Notes: generated from the letters alone by a model not told the origin. A DNA stretch of 64,000 bases from Deltaproteobacteria bacterium (GCA_006226375.1 SBHC01000087.1:39201-103200); one strand, 5' to 3'. Shown: positions 19,461-29,101, counted from the first letter of the stretch. Numbers and translations: made by a program.

Positions 19461-19896
19461 GGCTTCGATCCTTGTCCGTTGGTGTGCATCCATGGCACGG
19501 CGGTTTGTGAGAGGAGTTCAATCCGTTTGTCCTCTTTGAATTCGATACTGGAATTGTATTCAGTGCTGAACAGGTGTCAAGTTTTTTTCTTTCCCTCCTG
19601 ACATTGCTCCATTTTTGCACTGAACACATACTGAACAAACCCCTCTTTTTCGTTTGGCAGTCACAAGAGTCTTGCCAGAAAGCATGCTCCTGAGTATGCT
19701 GCTTGCCACTGCCTGACAGGGAGTTGGAGAATCTCCTGTGAGATTCGCCCCGTATGACGGCCTTGATCGCACCCGAAGCAAGGTTGGGTCGGCAGGTCTG
19801 TACAATGTATGTGAGTGGAAGAAAGATAGAACCAGTACAAGCGATGACTGTGGAAGCGTTGAGTTGGCTGTGTTCCGTGGTTGTTTGGAGGATCTG
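19461..19896. other. Divergent intergenic region with repeated CTGAAC
   Basis: This lies between the divergent WD40 and small Cys-rich genes. I see no gene. The hexamer CTGAAC occurs three times (see the separate entry), and a T-rich tract lies at 19580-19592. Confidence 0.4.
19566..19636. promoter_or_regulatory. Cluster of three CTGAAC sites, possible operator
   Basis: CTGAAC (GTTCAG on the minus strand) occurs at 19566-19571, 19620-19625 and 19631-19636, the last two one helical turn apart. The first lies in the near-palindrome TTCAGTGCTGAA. The sites are about 105-175 bases upstream of the WD40 gene start. GTTCAG is also the core of the published myxobacterial LexA box, but the flanking bases match that consensus poorly. 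A binding site is inference. Confidence 0.3.
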
Positions 19897-20259
19897 ATGA
19901 AAAAGTGGAACTTTCGTAAGGGCCTTATGATGCGAGGCTGGATGGTCTGTTTGGGGTTTTTGGGTTTGGTGCTTGTGGCTCAATCACAAATCGCTTGCGC
20001 ACCCAACGGTCAAATCGACATCAGCCAGATATCGAAAGAATGCACCGTTGACTCTGACTGTGTCGAAGTGTTGGTGGGCGATTTGTGCCAATGTTCTTGC
20101 AACTACGGCGTGATCGCGGCGAGTCAGCAAAGCAGCTATGACACCGCTGCCAACGAAGCACGCAGCAGCTGTGGAACCTATGGCCGGACCTGTGGCCCTT
20201 GCGCTCCGATCGACAAAACCAAGATCAAGTGCGTGGAAAAAGTCTGCACCATTCAATAG
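19897..20259 (+). CDS. Small cysteine-rich envelope protein
   Basis: ATG 19897 follows GGAGG, giving 120 residues. The N-terminus is a signal sequence ending in 'SQIAC' (Cys34); the -3 residue is Gln, so it is an imperfect lipobox and either lipidation or ordinary cleavage is possible. The mature part is a compact Cys-rich domain: 'CTVDSDCV', then 'CQCSCNYG', 'SCGTYGRTCGPC' and 'KCVEKVCTIQ'. The 'C-x-x-D-S-D-C' opening is common in small myxobacterial exported proteins of unknown role. It converges with the dihydrouridine synthase gene, eight bases apart. Confidence 0.75.
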   Translation: MKKWNFRKGLMMRGWMVCLGFLGLVLVAQSQIACAPNGQIDISQISKECTVDSDCVEVLVGDLCQCSCNYGVIAASQQSSYDTAANEARSSCGTYGRTCGPCAPIDKTKIKCVEKVCTIQ

Positions 20260-20267
20260 GTAGAGAC

Positions 20268-21290
20268 TTAGGGTTGCAGCGAGGGAAGCTCTTGTAGTTT
20301 TTCCAAGGGCAACCCTTCCTCCATGACATCGTATTGATGGCCTCGAAGGACCTCCCACACTCCCTCCGGATCTTTTTGCTTCATAAGAGCCTCCCGAAGC
20401 TCCAAGTGCCCCTCAAAATCTGTGGTGAAAATCTTGTAGAACTTTTTGAGGATGTTGAAGTCTTTGCGGTCTCCCCACACTTGTGAAAACAAGCTGGTGT
20501 GTGACCACAAAAGCTCTATCTTGTCTTGTTCATTTAGGCGATCCAAACGATGGACAGGGTGAAACAGATAGGGGTCTTGGAAGATCCCTCGACCCACCAT
20601 CACACCGTCTACGCCGTATCGCTGATGCTTTTCGTCTATCTCTTCGAGGCTTTGTACATCGCCGTTGCCCAGCACCAGTGTGCGGGGAGAGAGCTGGTCT
20701 CGAAGCTTAACCACTTTCCCAAGCTCCTCCCAATCCGCCGGAAATCTCGACATCTCCGACGCAATCCTCCCATGAACAATCAGCACATCCAGGTCTTGTT
20801 CCAACAAGAAACCACACCACTCTTCCGTGATGACTTTGTCCAGGCCCAGGCGGGTTTTGACGCTGACTGGGAGTGGTCCAGCACCTTCCTTGGTGGCTTG
20901 GATAATCTCGCCAGCTAACTGAGGATCGCGAATCAAGCCAGAACAGCTGAGCTTTCGACGAATCTTCGGAGCAGGACATCCCATGTTGATGTCGATACCG
21001 TCAAACCCTCGCTCTTGCATTTCTTGGGCGGCCTTGAAGTAGTTTTCAGGCTCACTCCCCCACACTTGCACGACAAGGGGGCGCTCCGCTTCCGTGTACT
21101 CCAGCCGATGGACACTTCGGGCTCGCAGCTTCTTGTTGGTAAACATCCAATCGACGTTGGTGAACTCCGTGAAAAATACATCCGGCGCTCCACATGCGGC
21201 GATTAACCTGCGGAACACTGTGTCTGTTACATTCTCCATCGGGGCCAACGCCTTCATTGGGCGGGGCAAACGGTTCCAAAAATGACTCAT
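20268..21290 (-). CDS. tRNA-dihydrouridine synthase (Dus family)
   Basis: From ATG 21290 the product is 340 residues, normal for the family; a longer frame adds 45 unlikely residues. It reduces uridine to dihydrouridine in the D-loop of tRNA using FMN and NADPH. Visible family motifs are 'LAPMENVTDTVFRRL' (FMN-binding start), 'TEFTNVDW', 'GIDINMGCPAPKI' with the active-site C105, 'VKTRLG', 'LIVHGRI', 'LGNGDVQSLEEI' and 'GVMVGRGIFQDPYLF' (phosphate-binding barrel end). Which of DusA, B or C it matches cannot be settled here. It diverges from the five-gene envelope operon. Confidence 0.93.
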   Translation of the reverse strand: MSHFWNRLPRPMKALAPMENVTDTVFRRLIAACGAPDVFFTEFTNVDWMFTNKKLRARSVHRLEYTEAERPLVVQVWGSEPENYFKAAQEMQERGFDGIDINMGCPAPKIRRKLSCSGLIRDPQLAGEIIQATKEGAGPLPVSVKTRLGLDKVITEEWCGFLLEQDLDVLIVHGRIASEMSRFPADWEELGKVVKLRDQLSPRTLVLGNGDVQSLEEIDEKHQRYGVDGVMVGRGIFQDPYLFHPVHRLDRLNEQDKIELLWSHTSLFSQVWGDRKDFNILKKFYKIFTTDFEGHLELREALMKQKDPEGVWEVLRGHQYDVMEEGLPLEKLQELPSLQP

Positions 21291-21580
21291 CTTTGCTGCA
21301 CTCTTGTTGTTGGAATCTGGGTGACCGGGTTGTTCTGAAACCTTTCCTTCTCTATGTGGGCAGGTTCTCTGAATTCGAGAGGTTTTTATCCCCTTGGGAA
21401 GGGTCTCTACCAATATTTTTTTCAAAGTGCAAGTTGATAGGCGGGGCGCGGACTTTCACATGTTTGCTCTTTCGTAGGATGGAGATATCGCTCAAGTATT
21501 GCTGGAAATGGCCGTATTCGTTATTGTGGACGAAAGTGACCTTGATTCAAGGATTGGACTTGCAACACAGGATTTGTTGT

Positions 21581-24500
21581 ATGGAGTTTCTACCAAGGAT
21601 GGCAAAGAAATGGACTGGAATCGGGTTGGTGGTGTTGGTTGTAAGCTTTGCGATGTGGAGCACCTTCGCTTGTAGCTCTCAACCCACCGATGAGTCAAAC
21701 ACAGAACAATCTTCCAACAACGAAGGGAACAACGGTGATGGCGGTACTGGCCATATCACCGATGCAACAGGCACAGACGAAGAGCCTCAGCCTGTCGGTT
21801 GTCAGGTTCGCGACCAAGGTTGCTGTTTGGGTCTCAAGTTGGTCACCGACTGGAACCCTCACGGCCTGACATCGTACATCAACATTGACACCCGATTGAG
21901 CGCTGCTCTTTCCTCCGATGGCTCGATGGTTGCGGTGTCCCATGGTTACAGTCGCATCATTCAAATCTGGGATGTCTCTTCCACTCCCAAGCTTGTCCGA
22001 CAGTTTGTGGGACACACCAGCGGCATCCGCACGGTGGTGTTTGCACCCAAAGGAAGCCTCCTCGCCACGGCCTCTTACGACAAGACCATCAAACTTTGGG
22101 ATGCTTCGTCTGGTAAGTTACTGCGGACCCTTGAGGGACATACCAACGGCGTGTACGACGTCGCCTTCTCTACGGATGGTTCTCGCCTTGTCTCCGGCTC
22201 CACCGACAAAACTGTGCGTCTTTGGGATGCAGAAAAAGGGACCTTGCTCCACGAGATCAAAGGACACAAAGATCAGGTCTACGCTGTGGCATACAGTCCT
22301 GATGGAGCTCTCGTTGCTTCCGGTGGAAAAGACAAGTCGGTTCGTTTGTGGAAGACCGATGACGGCTCTGAAGTTCTCAGCATAGAGAAGCACACCAATA
22401 GCGTCCTTGCGCTTCAGTTCTCAAGTGATGGAAAGACCCTATACTCCGGAGCTTCCGATAAGACGTTGCGAGGCTGGAAGGTCGAAGATGGAAGCCAGCT
22501 CTTCTCGTTGGAGCATGGGAACCAGGTCTATGGTTTCACTGTCTCGGAGTCGACGGATCGCATCGCATCGACCTCCAATGACAAAAACGTTTACCTCTGG
22601 AAGCTATCGGACGGTAGCTTGATTAAGAAGCTATCGGGCCATGGTAGCAGCACCGTAAGTGTTTTCTTTCTTTCGGATGGAAAACGCGTTCTCTCTAGCT
22701 CCTATGACCAGACGTTCCGGATCTGGGACTCTACCGTTGAGAAAGATGAGTTGCTGTCTTCCACACCCCGATATTACTCGTATGCACCGGTCGTTGCGTG
22801 GACTGGTAAGCAACAACTGCTCTCCTCTGTGAACCGACGACAGTCCATTCTGGAATGGAATGTGAGAGATGGAAAGGTGAAGAAGGCTTGGGGCGATGTT
22901 CTCGGCATCAACGCGATGGCAACAGACACCGAAGGCAAGTACCTCTTTACCGGCATGGACGATGGCAAGATCCTTGTTTGGGACCTTTCGTCCGGTAACA
23001 TCGCGAGGACCATCAACGCTCATAGCTTCGCAGTTCGTTCCCTCGTGTTTCACTCCAAAGACAACACCTTGTTCTCTGGAGCGGACGGTGGCCGCGTACG
23101 TCAATGGAAAGTCAGCGATGGCTCCAAGCTGAAAGACATCGAAACCCAAGCCGGTCGAATCCTCGACATTGCTGTCAACAAAGAAGCTACCCTTGTTGCT
23201 ACCGGTCATTACAGCAACGAAGTTCGTGTGTGGGATGTTTCGTCTGGCAAGCTACGTCACAAAATGGAAGGTCACACCAGCCGAGTTACGTCGTTGGCGT
23301 TCTTGGGTGACAACAAGACCTTGGCTTCGGGTTCTCCCGATCGTTACTTGCGCATCTGGAATGCAGAAACGGGCACCAAGGAGAAAGAGTTTCGTGATGC
23401 CCACGGCGGCACATTGGTGGAGCTGCTTTACGATGACGAAGGCAAGCTCCTCTTCTCTTCCTCTACCGATGACACCATCAAAGCCTGGCGGGTGCCTGAC
23501 TTCCAAGTCACTGGAATCTTCTCGGGTCACTCCCGAGATGTTGGGTCCATCGCCTACGATGCGAAGAACAAAATCTTGTTTTCTCATAGCTACGATGGCT
23601 CCATCCGGCGCTGGGACTTGCAGAGAAGCTTGCCCTCCAAACCCATAGAAGCCCACACTGCACCGATTGAGACGGTGGCGGTTAGCCCCAACGGCAAGTA
23701 CGTCGCCACGGCCGGCGAAGATCAGATGGTGAAGCTATGGGATCGCAAGTCGAACAAGCTCTTGCATTCTCTGGAAGGTCATGAAGGCACTGTGTTCTCC
23801 CTCCACTTTAGCCCCGATAGCTCTTTGTTGGCGTCGGGTTCTGCAGACAAAACTGTCAAAGTCTGGAAGGTGGAAGAGGGGAAGCTGGAGAAGACATTGG
23901 AAGGCTCCTTGGACCATGTCTTCCGGGTTCGGTTCAATCCCGATGGCTCCAAGCTGGCTTCTGGAGGTGGCGACTGGTCTGTTCGTATCTGGGAGGTGGG
24001 CTCCGGCAAACAACTTCATGAATTGGTAGATCACCGCTCCGTCATCACTGGAGTTTCATGGAGCGCCGATGGAAAAACTTTGGTCTCCAGCTCCTACGAC
24101 CAATCTGTGAAAGCCTGGGATTGGGAATCCAAGAAGCTGTTGCATTCGTTCGGAGACTTCAACGGAGGGGTGAGTGATGTTGCGTTTGTCCCCGGCAGCA
24201 ACGATGTCTTTGTCGCTTCTTCCTTCGATCTGGAGTTGCGTCGCTTCTCGATCAAAGACAAGAAGAGGCTAACCTCATACCGTGGACACAAAAAAGGTGT
24301 CGTCTCTGTTGCCATTCGCGTGGACGGAAAGCGTGTTGCTTCGGCCTCTTACGATGGAACTGTTCGGGTCTGGGATATTGGAGGACGGCTCCTCCAGACT
24401 CTCAACGACCACTCCGAGAGTACGCACGGTGTGGCCTTTACGCCAGATGGTCAGGTGCTTTACTCCGTGTCGGCCGACAAAACCCTTCGCGGCTGGCCCA

Positions 24501-25399
24501 TGGTGTCTCCTGAAGCGGGTACCTTGGTTGAGCGGCCTCATGGGCTGACCCATGTCCTCTGGCACCCACAAGGCAAATGGATTGCGACTGCGTCCGGTGA
24601 CAACTCGATCAGAATGTGGAACCCAGAGACTCGGAATCAAGAGGAGATCATGTACCACGGAGGCACGGTTCATCGGATGGCCTGGAGGCCAAAGACTGAT
24701 GTTGAAATCGGCGTGGTGGTCGAAGGTGAAGGTGCACGGCTTTGGAACGCTGACACGCGAAAGAATCTCAAAAAATACAAAGCTGATCTGGACAACAAAG
24801 AGGAGTTCCTGGATCTCGCCTGGAGCCCTGATGGTTCTCAACTGGTGTTTGGAACCAACAAAGGGGAGCTTGTTCTGTTCAAAGCTGACTCTGACAAGCG
24901 AGAATTGGTCATTGGAAAACACGAAAAGGCGGTACGACGGGTGCTGTGGGAGCCAAAGTCCAATCATATTGTCGCTGCTTCGGAGGATGGCCTGATCAAG
25001 ATCTGGAACGCTGTGGACAACACCGAAGTCAAGTCATGGAAGTCTCACGAAGGAGCTGTGCTTGCCTTGACTCTGAGCAACGACGGCCAACGTCTCGTTT
25101 CCTCAGGAAGCGACAAGAAAGTGGTGGTCTGGAAGCTCTCCGACGCTTCCGTGGAAAAGGACTTCTGCACAGGCAGCCCAGTCAGTGAGCTTCACTTCAA
25201 CCAGGACGGCAGTGAGCTGGCAGCAGGAACCCAAGACGGCCGCTTGTATGTCTGGGGCACGAAAGAATGGAAGCAGGAAGCTTTCCTTCAAGGGTCGTAT
25301 TCTTCGATTACTGGGATTGCCTTCCATCCCAAAGGCAACCAACTCTCCGCCGGGCAACGCATCGGTAAACTTTGGCTCTGGTCGATCGCGACTCCTTAA
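21581..25399 (+). CDS. Very large WD40 lipoprotein, 28 blades
   Basis: ATG 21581 has AGGA eight bases upstream (1272 residues); ATG 21599 would give a slightly shorter signal. The N-terminus leads to the lipobox STFAC (Cys31), then a Ser/Asn/Thr linker and 'CQVRDQGCCLG'. From about residue 105 to the end I count 28 consecutive WD40 units of about 41 residues, each with the 'SPDG...ASGS-D-K-T-V-x-LWD' type of core. 28 equals four seven-bladed propellers. No catalytic domain is present. It is the first gene of a run of five plus-strand genes for exported proteins and probably acts as an envelope scaffold. The next gene starts 58 bases downstream. Confidence 0.9.
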   Translation: MEFLPRMAKKWTGIGLVVLVVSFAMWSTFACSSQPTDESNTEQSSNNEGNNGDGGTGHITDATGTDEEPQPVGCQVRDQGCCLGLKLVTDWNPHGLTSYINIDTRLSAALSSDGSMVAVSHGYSRIIQIWDVSSTPKLVRQFVGHTSGIRTVVFAPKGSLLATASYDKTIKLWDASSGKLLRTLEGHTNGVYDVAFSTDGSRLVSGSTDKTVRLWDAEKGTLLHEIKGHKDQVYAVAYSPDGALVASGGKDKSVRLWKTDDGSEVLSIEKHTNSVLALQFSSDGKTLYSGASDKTLRGWKVEDGSQLFSLEHGNQVYGFTVSESTDRIASTSNDKNVYLWKLSDGSLIKKLSGHGSSTVSVFFLSDGKRVLSSSYDQTFRIWDSTVEKDELLSSTPRYYSYAPVVAWTGKQQLLSSVNRRQSILEWNVRDGKVKKAWGDVLGINAMATDTEGKYLFTGMDDGKILVWDLSSGNIARTINAHSFAVRSLVFHSKDNTLFSGADGGRVRQWKVSDGSKLKDIETQAGRILDIAVNKEATLVATGHYSNEVRVWDVSSGKLRHKMEGHTSRVTSLAFLGDNKTLASGSPDRYLRIWNAETGTKEKEFRDAHGGTLVELLYDDEGKLLFSSSTDDTIKAWRVPDFQVTGIFSGHSRDVGSIAYDAKNKILFSHSYDGSIRRWDLQRSLPSKPIEAHTAPIETVAVSPNGKYVATAGEDQMVKLWDRKSNKLLHSLEGHEGTVFSLHFSPDSSLLASGSADKTVKVWKVEEGKLEKTLEGSLDHVFRVRFNPDGSKLASGGGDWSVRIWEVGSGKQLHELVDHRSVITGVSWSADGKTLVSSSYDQSVKAWDWESKKLLHSFGDFNGGVSDVAFVPGSNDVFVASSFDLELRRFSIKDKKRLTSYRGHKKGVVSVAIRVDGKRVASASYDGTVRVWDIGGRLLQTLNDHSESTHGVAFTPDGQVLYSVSADKTLRGWPMVSPEAGTLVERPHGLTHVLWHPQGKWIATASGDNSIRMWNPETRNQEEIMYHGGTVHRMAWRPKTDVEIGVVVEGEGARLWNADTRKNLKKYKADLDNKEEFLDLAWSPDGSQLVFGTNKGELVLFKADSDKRELVIGKHEKAVRRVLWEPKSNHIVAASEDGLIKIWNAVDNTEVKSWKSHEGAVLALTLSNDGQRLVSSGSDKKVVVWKLSDASVEKDFCTGSPVSELHFNQDGSELAAGTQDGRLYVWGTKEWKQEAFLQGSYSSITGIAFHPKGNQLSAGQRIGKLWLWSIATP

Positions 25400-25457
25400 T
25401 TTCATAACTTTGGTTTCAACATCCAGCCGACACTCGGCAAGGATAGGAGCGACTTGG

Positions 25458-26726
25458 ATGAACGATCAACGAACGTCACGGATGACGGCTTCTTCGTGGT
25501 CGACGAGACTTCTCTTGTGGTGCTCTTGTAGCTTATTCTTTGCGTGTTCCTCCCCGACGGATCAGTCGAACAACAACAACTCCAACGCCATCAAAGAGGG
25601 GGTTTCGCCCCTGTCTGTGGCCGTGGTCGAAATTCCGTTGCCGGATGCTTTTTCCAAAGAGAAATCCTTTTGGCTTGGAAGCGTTAAGAGCCTGGGGACG
25701 CTGATCGGTGGTGATTCGGGTTTGTTCCATCTCGGCAACAACACTCTTCGCGATATCGACAACGACTCTGTTGTTGGAATCGCCCCTTGGCGCGGGAAGT
25801 TTCTCGTGATCGCCCAGAAGAAGCAGCTCCTTGTGTGGGATTCTGATTTGCATGAAAGCAAACTGGATTCTTCCTTTGGTGAGCAGAACATCGTAACCCT
25901 GTCCGCACAGTTTGACGACACGCTTTGGATCGCGACCAAGGAGGCGTTGTGGCGCCTCAAAGACAAAGAGATGGTTGCGTATGAAAGCCTCAACAACGTG
26001 GTGGAGCTTCATACCTTTTTGGGGTCGGCTTTGGTGGTTGCGCGACGTGGCGATGGCTCCTTCTTTGTTTTGGGCACCGACACCGAGGGAGAGCTTCGAG
26101 TTAATGAGTTGCAGACCAACGCTCCCTCCTTGCAGTCGCTCGTCCCTGCCCCCGATGGCACGCTATGGGGCATGTCGGGTGGTAAGCTTGTCCGGAGAAA
26201 ACCCTCAGGAGACGGTTTTGTTTGGGATGATGTCTCTTGGGGCGAGTGGTCTCCTGAGCCTGGGAAACTCCAAGAGACTGTGGGCGCGATCCAGCACATG
26301 GGTCTTGATGTGAACAGCGGTCGGTTGTGGTTGGTCACCGAGAAGGCCATCGTCGCTATCTTGGGCAAGCAACTTCAATGGACTCCGAGACCGGAAGCTC
26401 TCAAAGAAATCAAGGCGATCTCTGCGACTCTGGATACCACCTTTTGGATAAGCGACGGGACCAAGGTCCATCGCTTTGTTAGGACAGAGTCGACCGAGAT
26501 CTCTTACGAAGGTCAAATTGCAACATTCATGAAGAACAATTGCTTGCGTTGTCATGCGGATGTGGGGCCAGGCCGTCCCCTCAATACCTACGAAACGGTC
26601 AAAACATATACCGAATCAATTATCAAACAATTGGAGCAGAATTTGATGCCACCTGACCAAAAGCCATTGGTCGGAGGCGACGTTTTGTTGTTCAAGCGTT
26701 GGATGGAAAAGAAAATGCCAAAATAA
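25458..26726 (+). CDS. Lipoprotein with C-terminal c-type cytochrome domain
   Basis: ATG 25458 with TAGGAG eight bases upstream, 422 residues. The lipobox is LFFAC (Cys30). Residues about 50-340 look like a divergent beta-propeller (repeated 'LWD/LW-I/LWG' turns). The last 75 residues are a small cytochrome c domain: CLRCH (362-366) for covalent haem and 'NLMPP' with a candidate axial Met at 397, followed by the 'LFKRWM' helix. This arrangement resembles the cytochrome modules attached to planctomycete DUF1549/DUF1553 proteins. It should carry electrons in the periplasm or at the outer membrane. It is the second gene of the operon, with a 54-base gap to the third. Confidence 0.85.
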   Translation: MNDQRTSRMTASSWSTRLLLWCSCSLFFACSSPTDQSNNNNSNAIKEGVSPLSVAVVEIPLPDAFSKEKSFWLGSVKSLGTLIGGDSGLFHLGNNTLRDIDNDSVVGIAPWRGKFLVIAQKKQLLVWDSDLHESKLDSSFGEQNIVTLSAQFDDTLWIATKEALWRLKDKEMVAYESLNNVVELHTFLGSALVVARRGDGSFFVLGTDTEGELRVNELQTNAPSLQSLVPAPDGTLWGMSGGKLVRRKPSGDGFVWDDVSWGEWSPEPGKLQETVGAIQHMGLDVNSGRLWLVTEKAIVAILGKQLQWTPRPEALKEIKAISATLDTTFWISDGTKVHRFVRTESTEISYEGQIATFMKNNCLRCHADVGPGRPLNTYETVKTYTESIIKQLEQNLMPPDQKPLVGGDVLLFKRWMEKKMPK

Positions 26727-26780
26727 CAAAGTCAAATGATACAATGGCGTCGTGTCGTTTGACGAGTAGGGAGAAAGTCG

Positions 26781-28364
26781 ATGGGCATCAAGAAGATCTG
26801 GCACTGGGTTCTACCTGCAGCCATACTCCTGGGGAGCTTTGGCGCACATGTTTGGGTACAGGCACAAGTGTGCAAACCCAACAAAGCGGACAGCGTACAG
26901 GTGACGCTGCAGTACTACCGGCGATTGAGCGTCGACCTCCGAGGCTATCTGCCCTCGCCTGAGGAAGCCGCTGCGGTCGCAAAGTCTGGGAAGATCCCAG
27001 AAGGAACAGTCGAAGCGTGGACCAAAAGCGATGACTTTTACTCGCAACTTCGTGAGTACCATCGCAACCTACTTTGGGCGAACTTGCAAACCATCGACTT
27101 CCGGAACAACTGGGAACTCAACCGGGGAGATGGAACAAAAACTCCGCTATGGAACCGTTATCACAGCGGACCACGTGGTAGCGAAGTCTCCTGCCTCGAC
27201 GAACCTGTGGCGTACAACAAAGACGGCTCCTATGTGATGAAGCCCGATTCCTCCGATCCTGCGATCAAGAGGGAAGGGTATGTCATGGTGAAGCCGTATT
27301 GGAACCCTGAGATTGAAATCAAAGTCTGCGCCCTTGATGCCCTAGGTCAGTACAACATGCAAGATCCAGAAGCCTGCTCTAAGTCTTACAAGACAGGGTG
27401 TGGCTGTGGTCCCAATCTCCGATGGTGTCAGGCCAACAGCTTTGGCACACAGAAGATGTTTACGAAGGCTCTGGCCGAACAGTCTCTTCACATGCTCGAA
27501 GATTTGGTTCGAAACAACAAGCCTTACACCGATGTTATGCAGTCTAAAGATGTCGTGTTGAACGGGACCATCTCCCATCTCTTTCAACATCAGCTTCACA
27601 CGCTGCAGTCGCTGCGAACCAACGCTGACATGAACCTCAAGGTGCCCTCCATCAAGTTTATGGAGTCCAAGTGGCAAACCGTGCAAGGAGGTAAGTACCA
27701 AGCCGGCATCCTGACAGCGCCGCTTTACCTTCTGAAGTTCTCCTCCAATCGTAGCCGCGCCAATCATTTCTACGAGAACTTCCTCTGCAAGCCGTTTCAG
27801 GCTCCCCCTGGTGGTCTGCCTCCTGGGAACGACCCTTGCCACGCTGAGCCGGACCTGACCAAGCGCTGCGGTTGCAAGTATTGTCACCAAACTTTGGAGC
27901 CAGCCTCGGCTTATTGGGGTCGTTGGATGCAACCCGGTTTGGGCTTCTTGGACCCTTCCAAATACCCCATCGACAACCCGGCTTGTTCCAGCCCCAACGC
28001 ACGGTTCAACTCCAACTGTAGCGAGTACTTCACTCGCGCCAATCACATCAAAGAAGAGCAGTACCGCGGGAAACTGCGGGCGTATTTGTTTGCTTCCAAC
28101 AAAGTGGGTCAAAACATCGAGTTGGGGCCCTCTGGTATTGCCAAAGAAGCCATCGACAGCGGTAACTTTGCTGCCTGCACGACGAAGAAAGTTTGGAGTT
28201 GGTTTGTCGGAACTCCTGCGCTTACCCAAGAAGCTCTGGAAGAACTTGCCAACAAGTTCAGTGACAGCAACTACAATTTCCGTACGTTGATTCAGACCAT
28301 TGTGCAGCATCCCTCTTACAAGTTGGGCCGCCTGTACCAAATTTCTTACACATCCAAGAAATAG
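26781..28364 (+). CDS. Secreted DUF1549/DUF1588-like protein with CxxCH
   Basis: 527 residues, with GGAG seven bases before the start. There is a signal peptide (hydrophobic core about 10-28). 'LQYYRRLSVDLRGYLPSPEE' resembles the opening of DUF1549. 'SSNRSRANHFYENFLCKPF' followed by 'APPGG' and then CKYCH (365-369) with 'TLEPASAYWGRW' resembles DUF1588, in which a CxxCH precedes a D/E-P-x-x motif. The end 'FRTLIQTIVQHPSYKLG' resembles DUF1585. These families are typical of Planctomycetes, where they are paired with DUF1501-type proteins; their biochemical role is unknown. The CxxCH may bind haem. The next gene begins 11 bases downstream, so the genes are co-transcribed. Confidence 0.75.
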   Translation: MGIKKIWHWVLPAAILLGSFGAHVWVQAQVCKPNKADSVQVTLQYYRRLSVDLRGYLPSPEEAAAVAKSGKIPEGTVEAWTKSDDFYSQLREYHRNLLWANLQTIDFRNNWELNRGDGTKTPLWNRYHSGPRGSEVSCLDEPVAYNKDGSYVMKPDSSDPAIKREGYVMVKPYWNPEIEIKVCALDALGQYNMQDPEACSKSYKTGCGCGPNLRWCQANSFGTQKMFTKALAEQSLHMLEDLVRNNKPYTDVMQSKDVVLNGTISHLFQHQLHTLQSLRTNADMNLKVPSIKFMESKWQTVQGGKYQAGILTAPLYLLKFSSNRSRANHFYENFLCKPFQAPPGGLPPGNDPCHAEPDLTKRCGCKYCHQTLEPASAYWGRWMQPGLGFLDPSKYPIDNPACSSPNARFNSNCSEYFTRANHIKEEQYRGKLRAYLFASNKVGQNIELGPSGIAKEAIDSGNFAACTTKKVWSWFVGTPALTQEALEELANKFSDSNYNFRTLIQTIVQHPSYKLGRLYQISYTSKK

Positions 28365-28375
28365 AGGAGGGAGCT

Positions 28376-29101
28376 ATGATGTCTTTGTTGGATAAACCCA
28401 TCCTTTCGTCCCGCTCCAGACTCGTCTTTGGAGTGTTGTGGCTTGCTTTGGTCTTGATGGGCTGTGAAAGTCCAGAAGCGACCAACACCAACACGGAAAC
28501 ACCTGGAACAACCCCACCGACAAGCTCCAACAGCGGAGCCCAAGCGCAAAACTGGACCAGCAACCACTGGACCAAGGTGAAGCCTTCCACGCCACCCACT
28601 TCAAGCTATGTCGATCCTCAATACGGTCGAGAGGCTCGGCGAATCAGCGTGCTTCACTTGCAGCGAATGATCCCCAAGCTGTTTGACGGATTAACCTGGA
28701 CCGACTCACGCAAGAACAACATGTTCTCCAAGCTTGGCGTGACCCTGGGGCAAGCTGATTACATCTACGCCACACAATCGCACCGCAAGCCGACCATGTT
28801 GTTTATGAAGTTTATGGACGATATGGCTGGGCAACTCTGTGGCAAGGCTGTGGAAGCGGACAACAAAAATGAAAACTTTGCCAAGCGCATGTTGATCCGT
28901 TATCCCCGTGACCCCGACAAAAACCTTCGTTTCCTTCGACTGAAGTTTCACACCATCGCTGTTCCCGAAGATTCCAATGAGGGGATTCAGAACCTTCGCA
29001 AACTTTACGACAACGTGCTCCGAGCCACGCAGAGCATCGACAAAGCGTGGAGCGCTGTTTGCGTATCGATGATGACCTCACCCGAATTTTTTGCCTACTA
29101 A
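28376..29101 (+). CDS. Lipoprotein of unknown function in the DUF1501 operon
   Basis: 241 residues; tandem ATGATG after GAGGAGGGAG, so 28376 or 28379 can start. The lipobox is LVLMGC (Cys30), followed by a Thr/Asn/Pro linker to about residue 75. The body is mostly helical. 'REARRISVLHLQRMIPKLFDG' and the end 'AWSAVCVSMMTSPEFFAY' resemble parts of planctomycete DUF1549/DUF1553-type proteins, so this may be a split-off piece of such a protein. I do not recognise an enzyme. It lies between the CxxCH protein gene and the DUF1501 gene, with gaps of 11 and 25 bases. Confidence 0.7.
   Translation: MMSLLDKPILSSRSRLVFGVLWLALVLMGCESPEATNTNTETPGTTPPTSSNSGAQAQNWTSNHWTKVKPSTPPTSSYVDPQYGREARRISVLHLQRMIPKLFDGLTWTDSRKNNMFSKLGVTLGQADYIYATQSHRKPTMLFMKFMDDMAGQLCGKAVEADNKNENFAKRMLIRYPRDPDKNLRFLRLKFHTIAVPEDSNEGIQNLRKLYDNVLRATQSIDKAWSAVCVSMMTSPEFFAY

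Noticed and set aside
27342..28340. 332-codon minus-strand ORF in the DUF1549-like gene
   Set aside because: Shadow of a gene with a signal peptide and CxxCH; no ribosome site.
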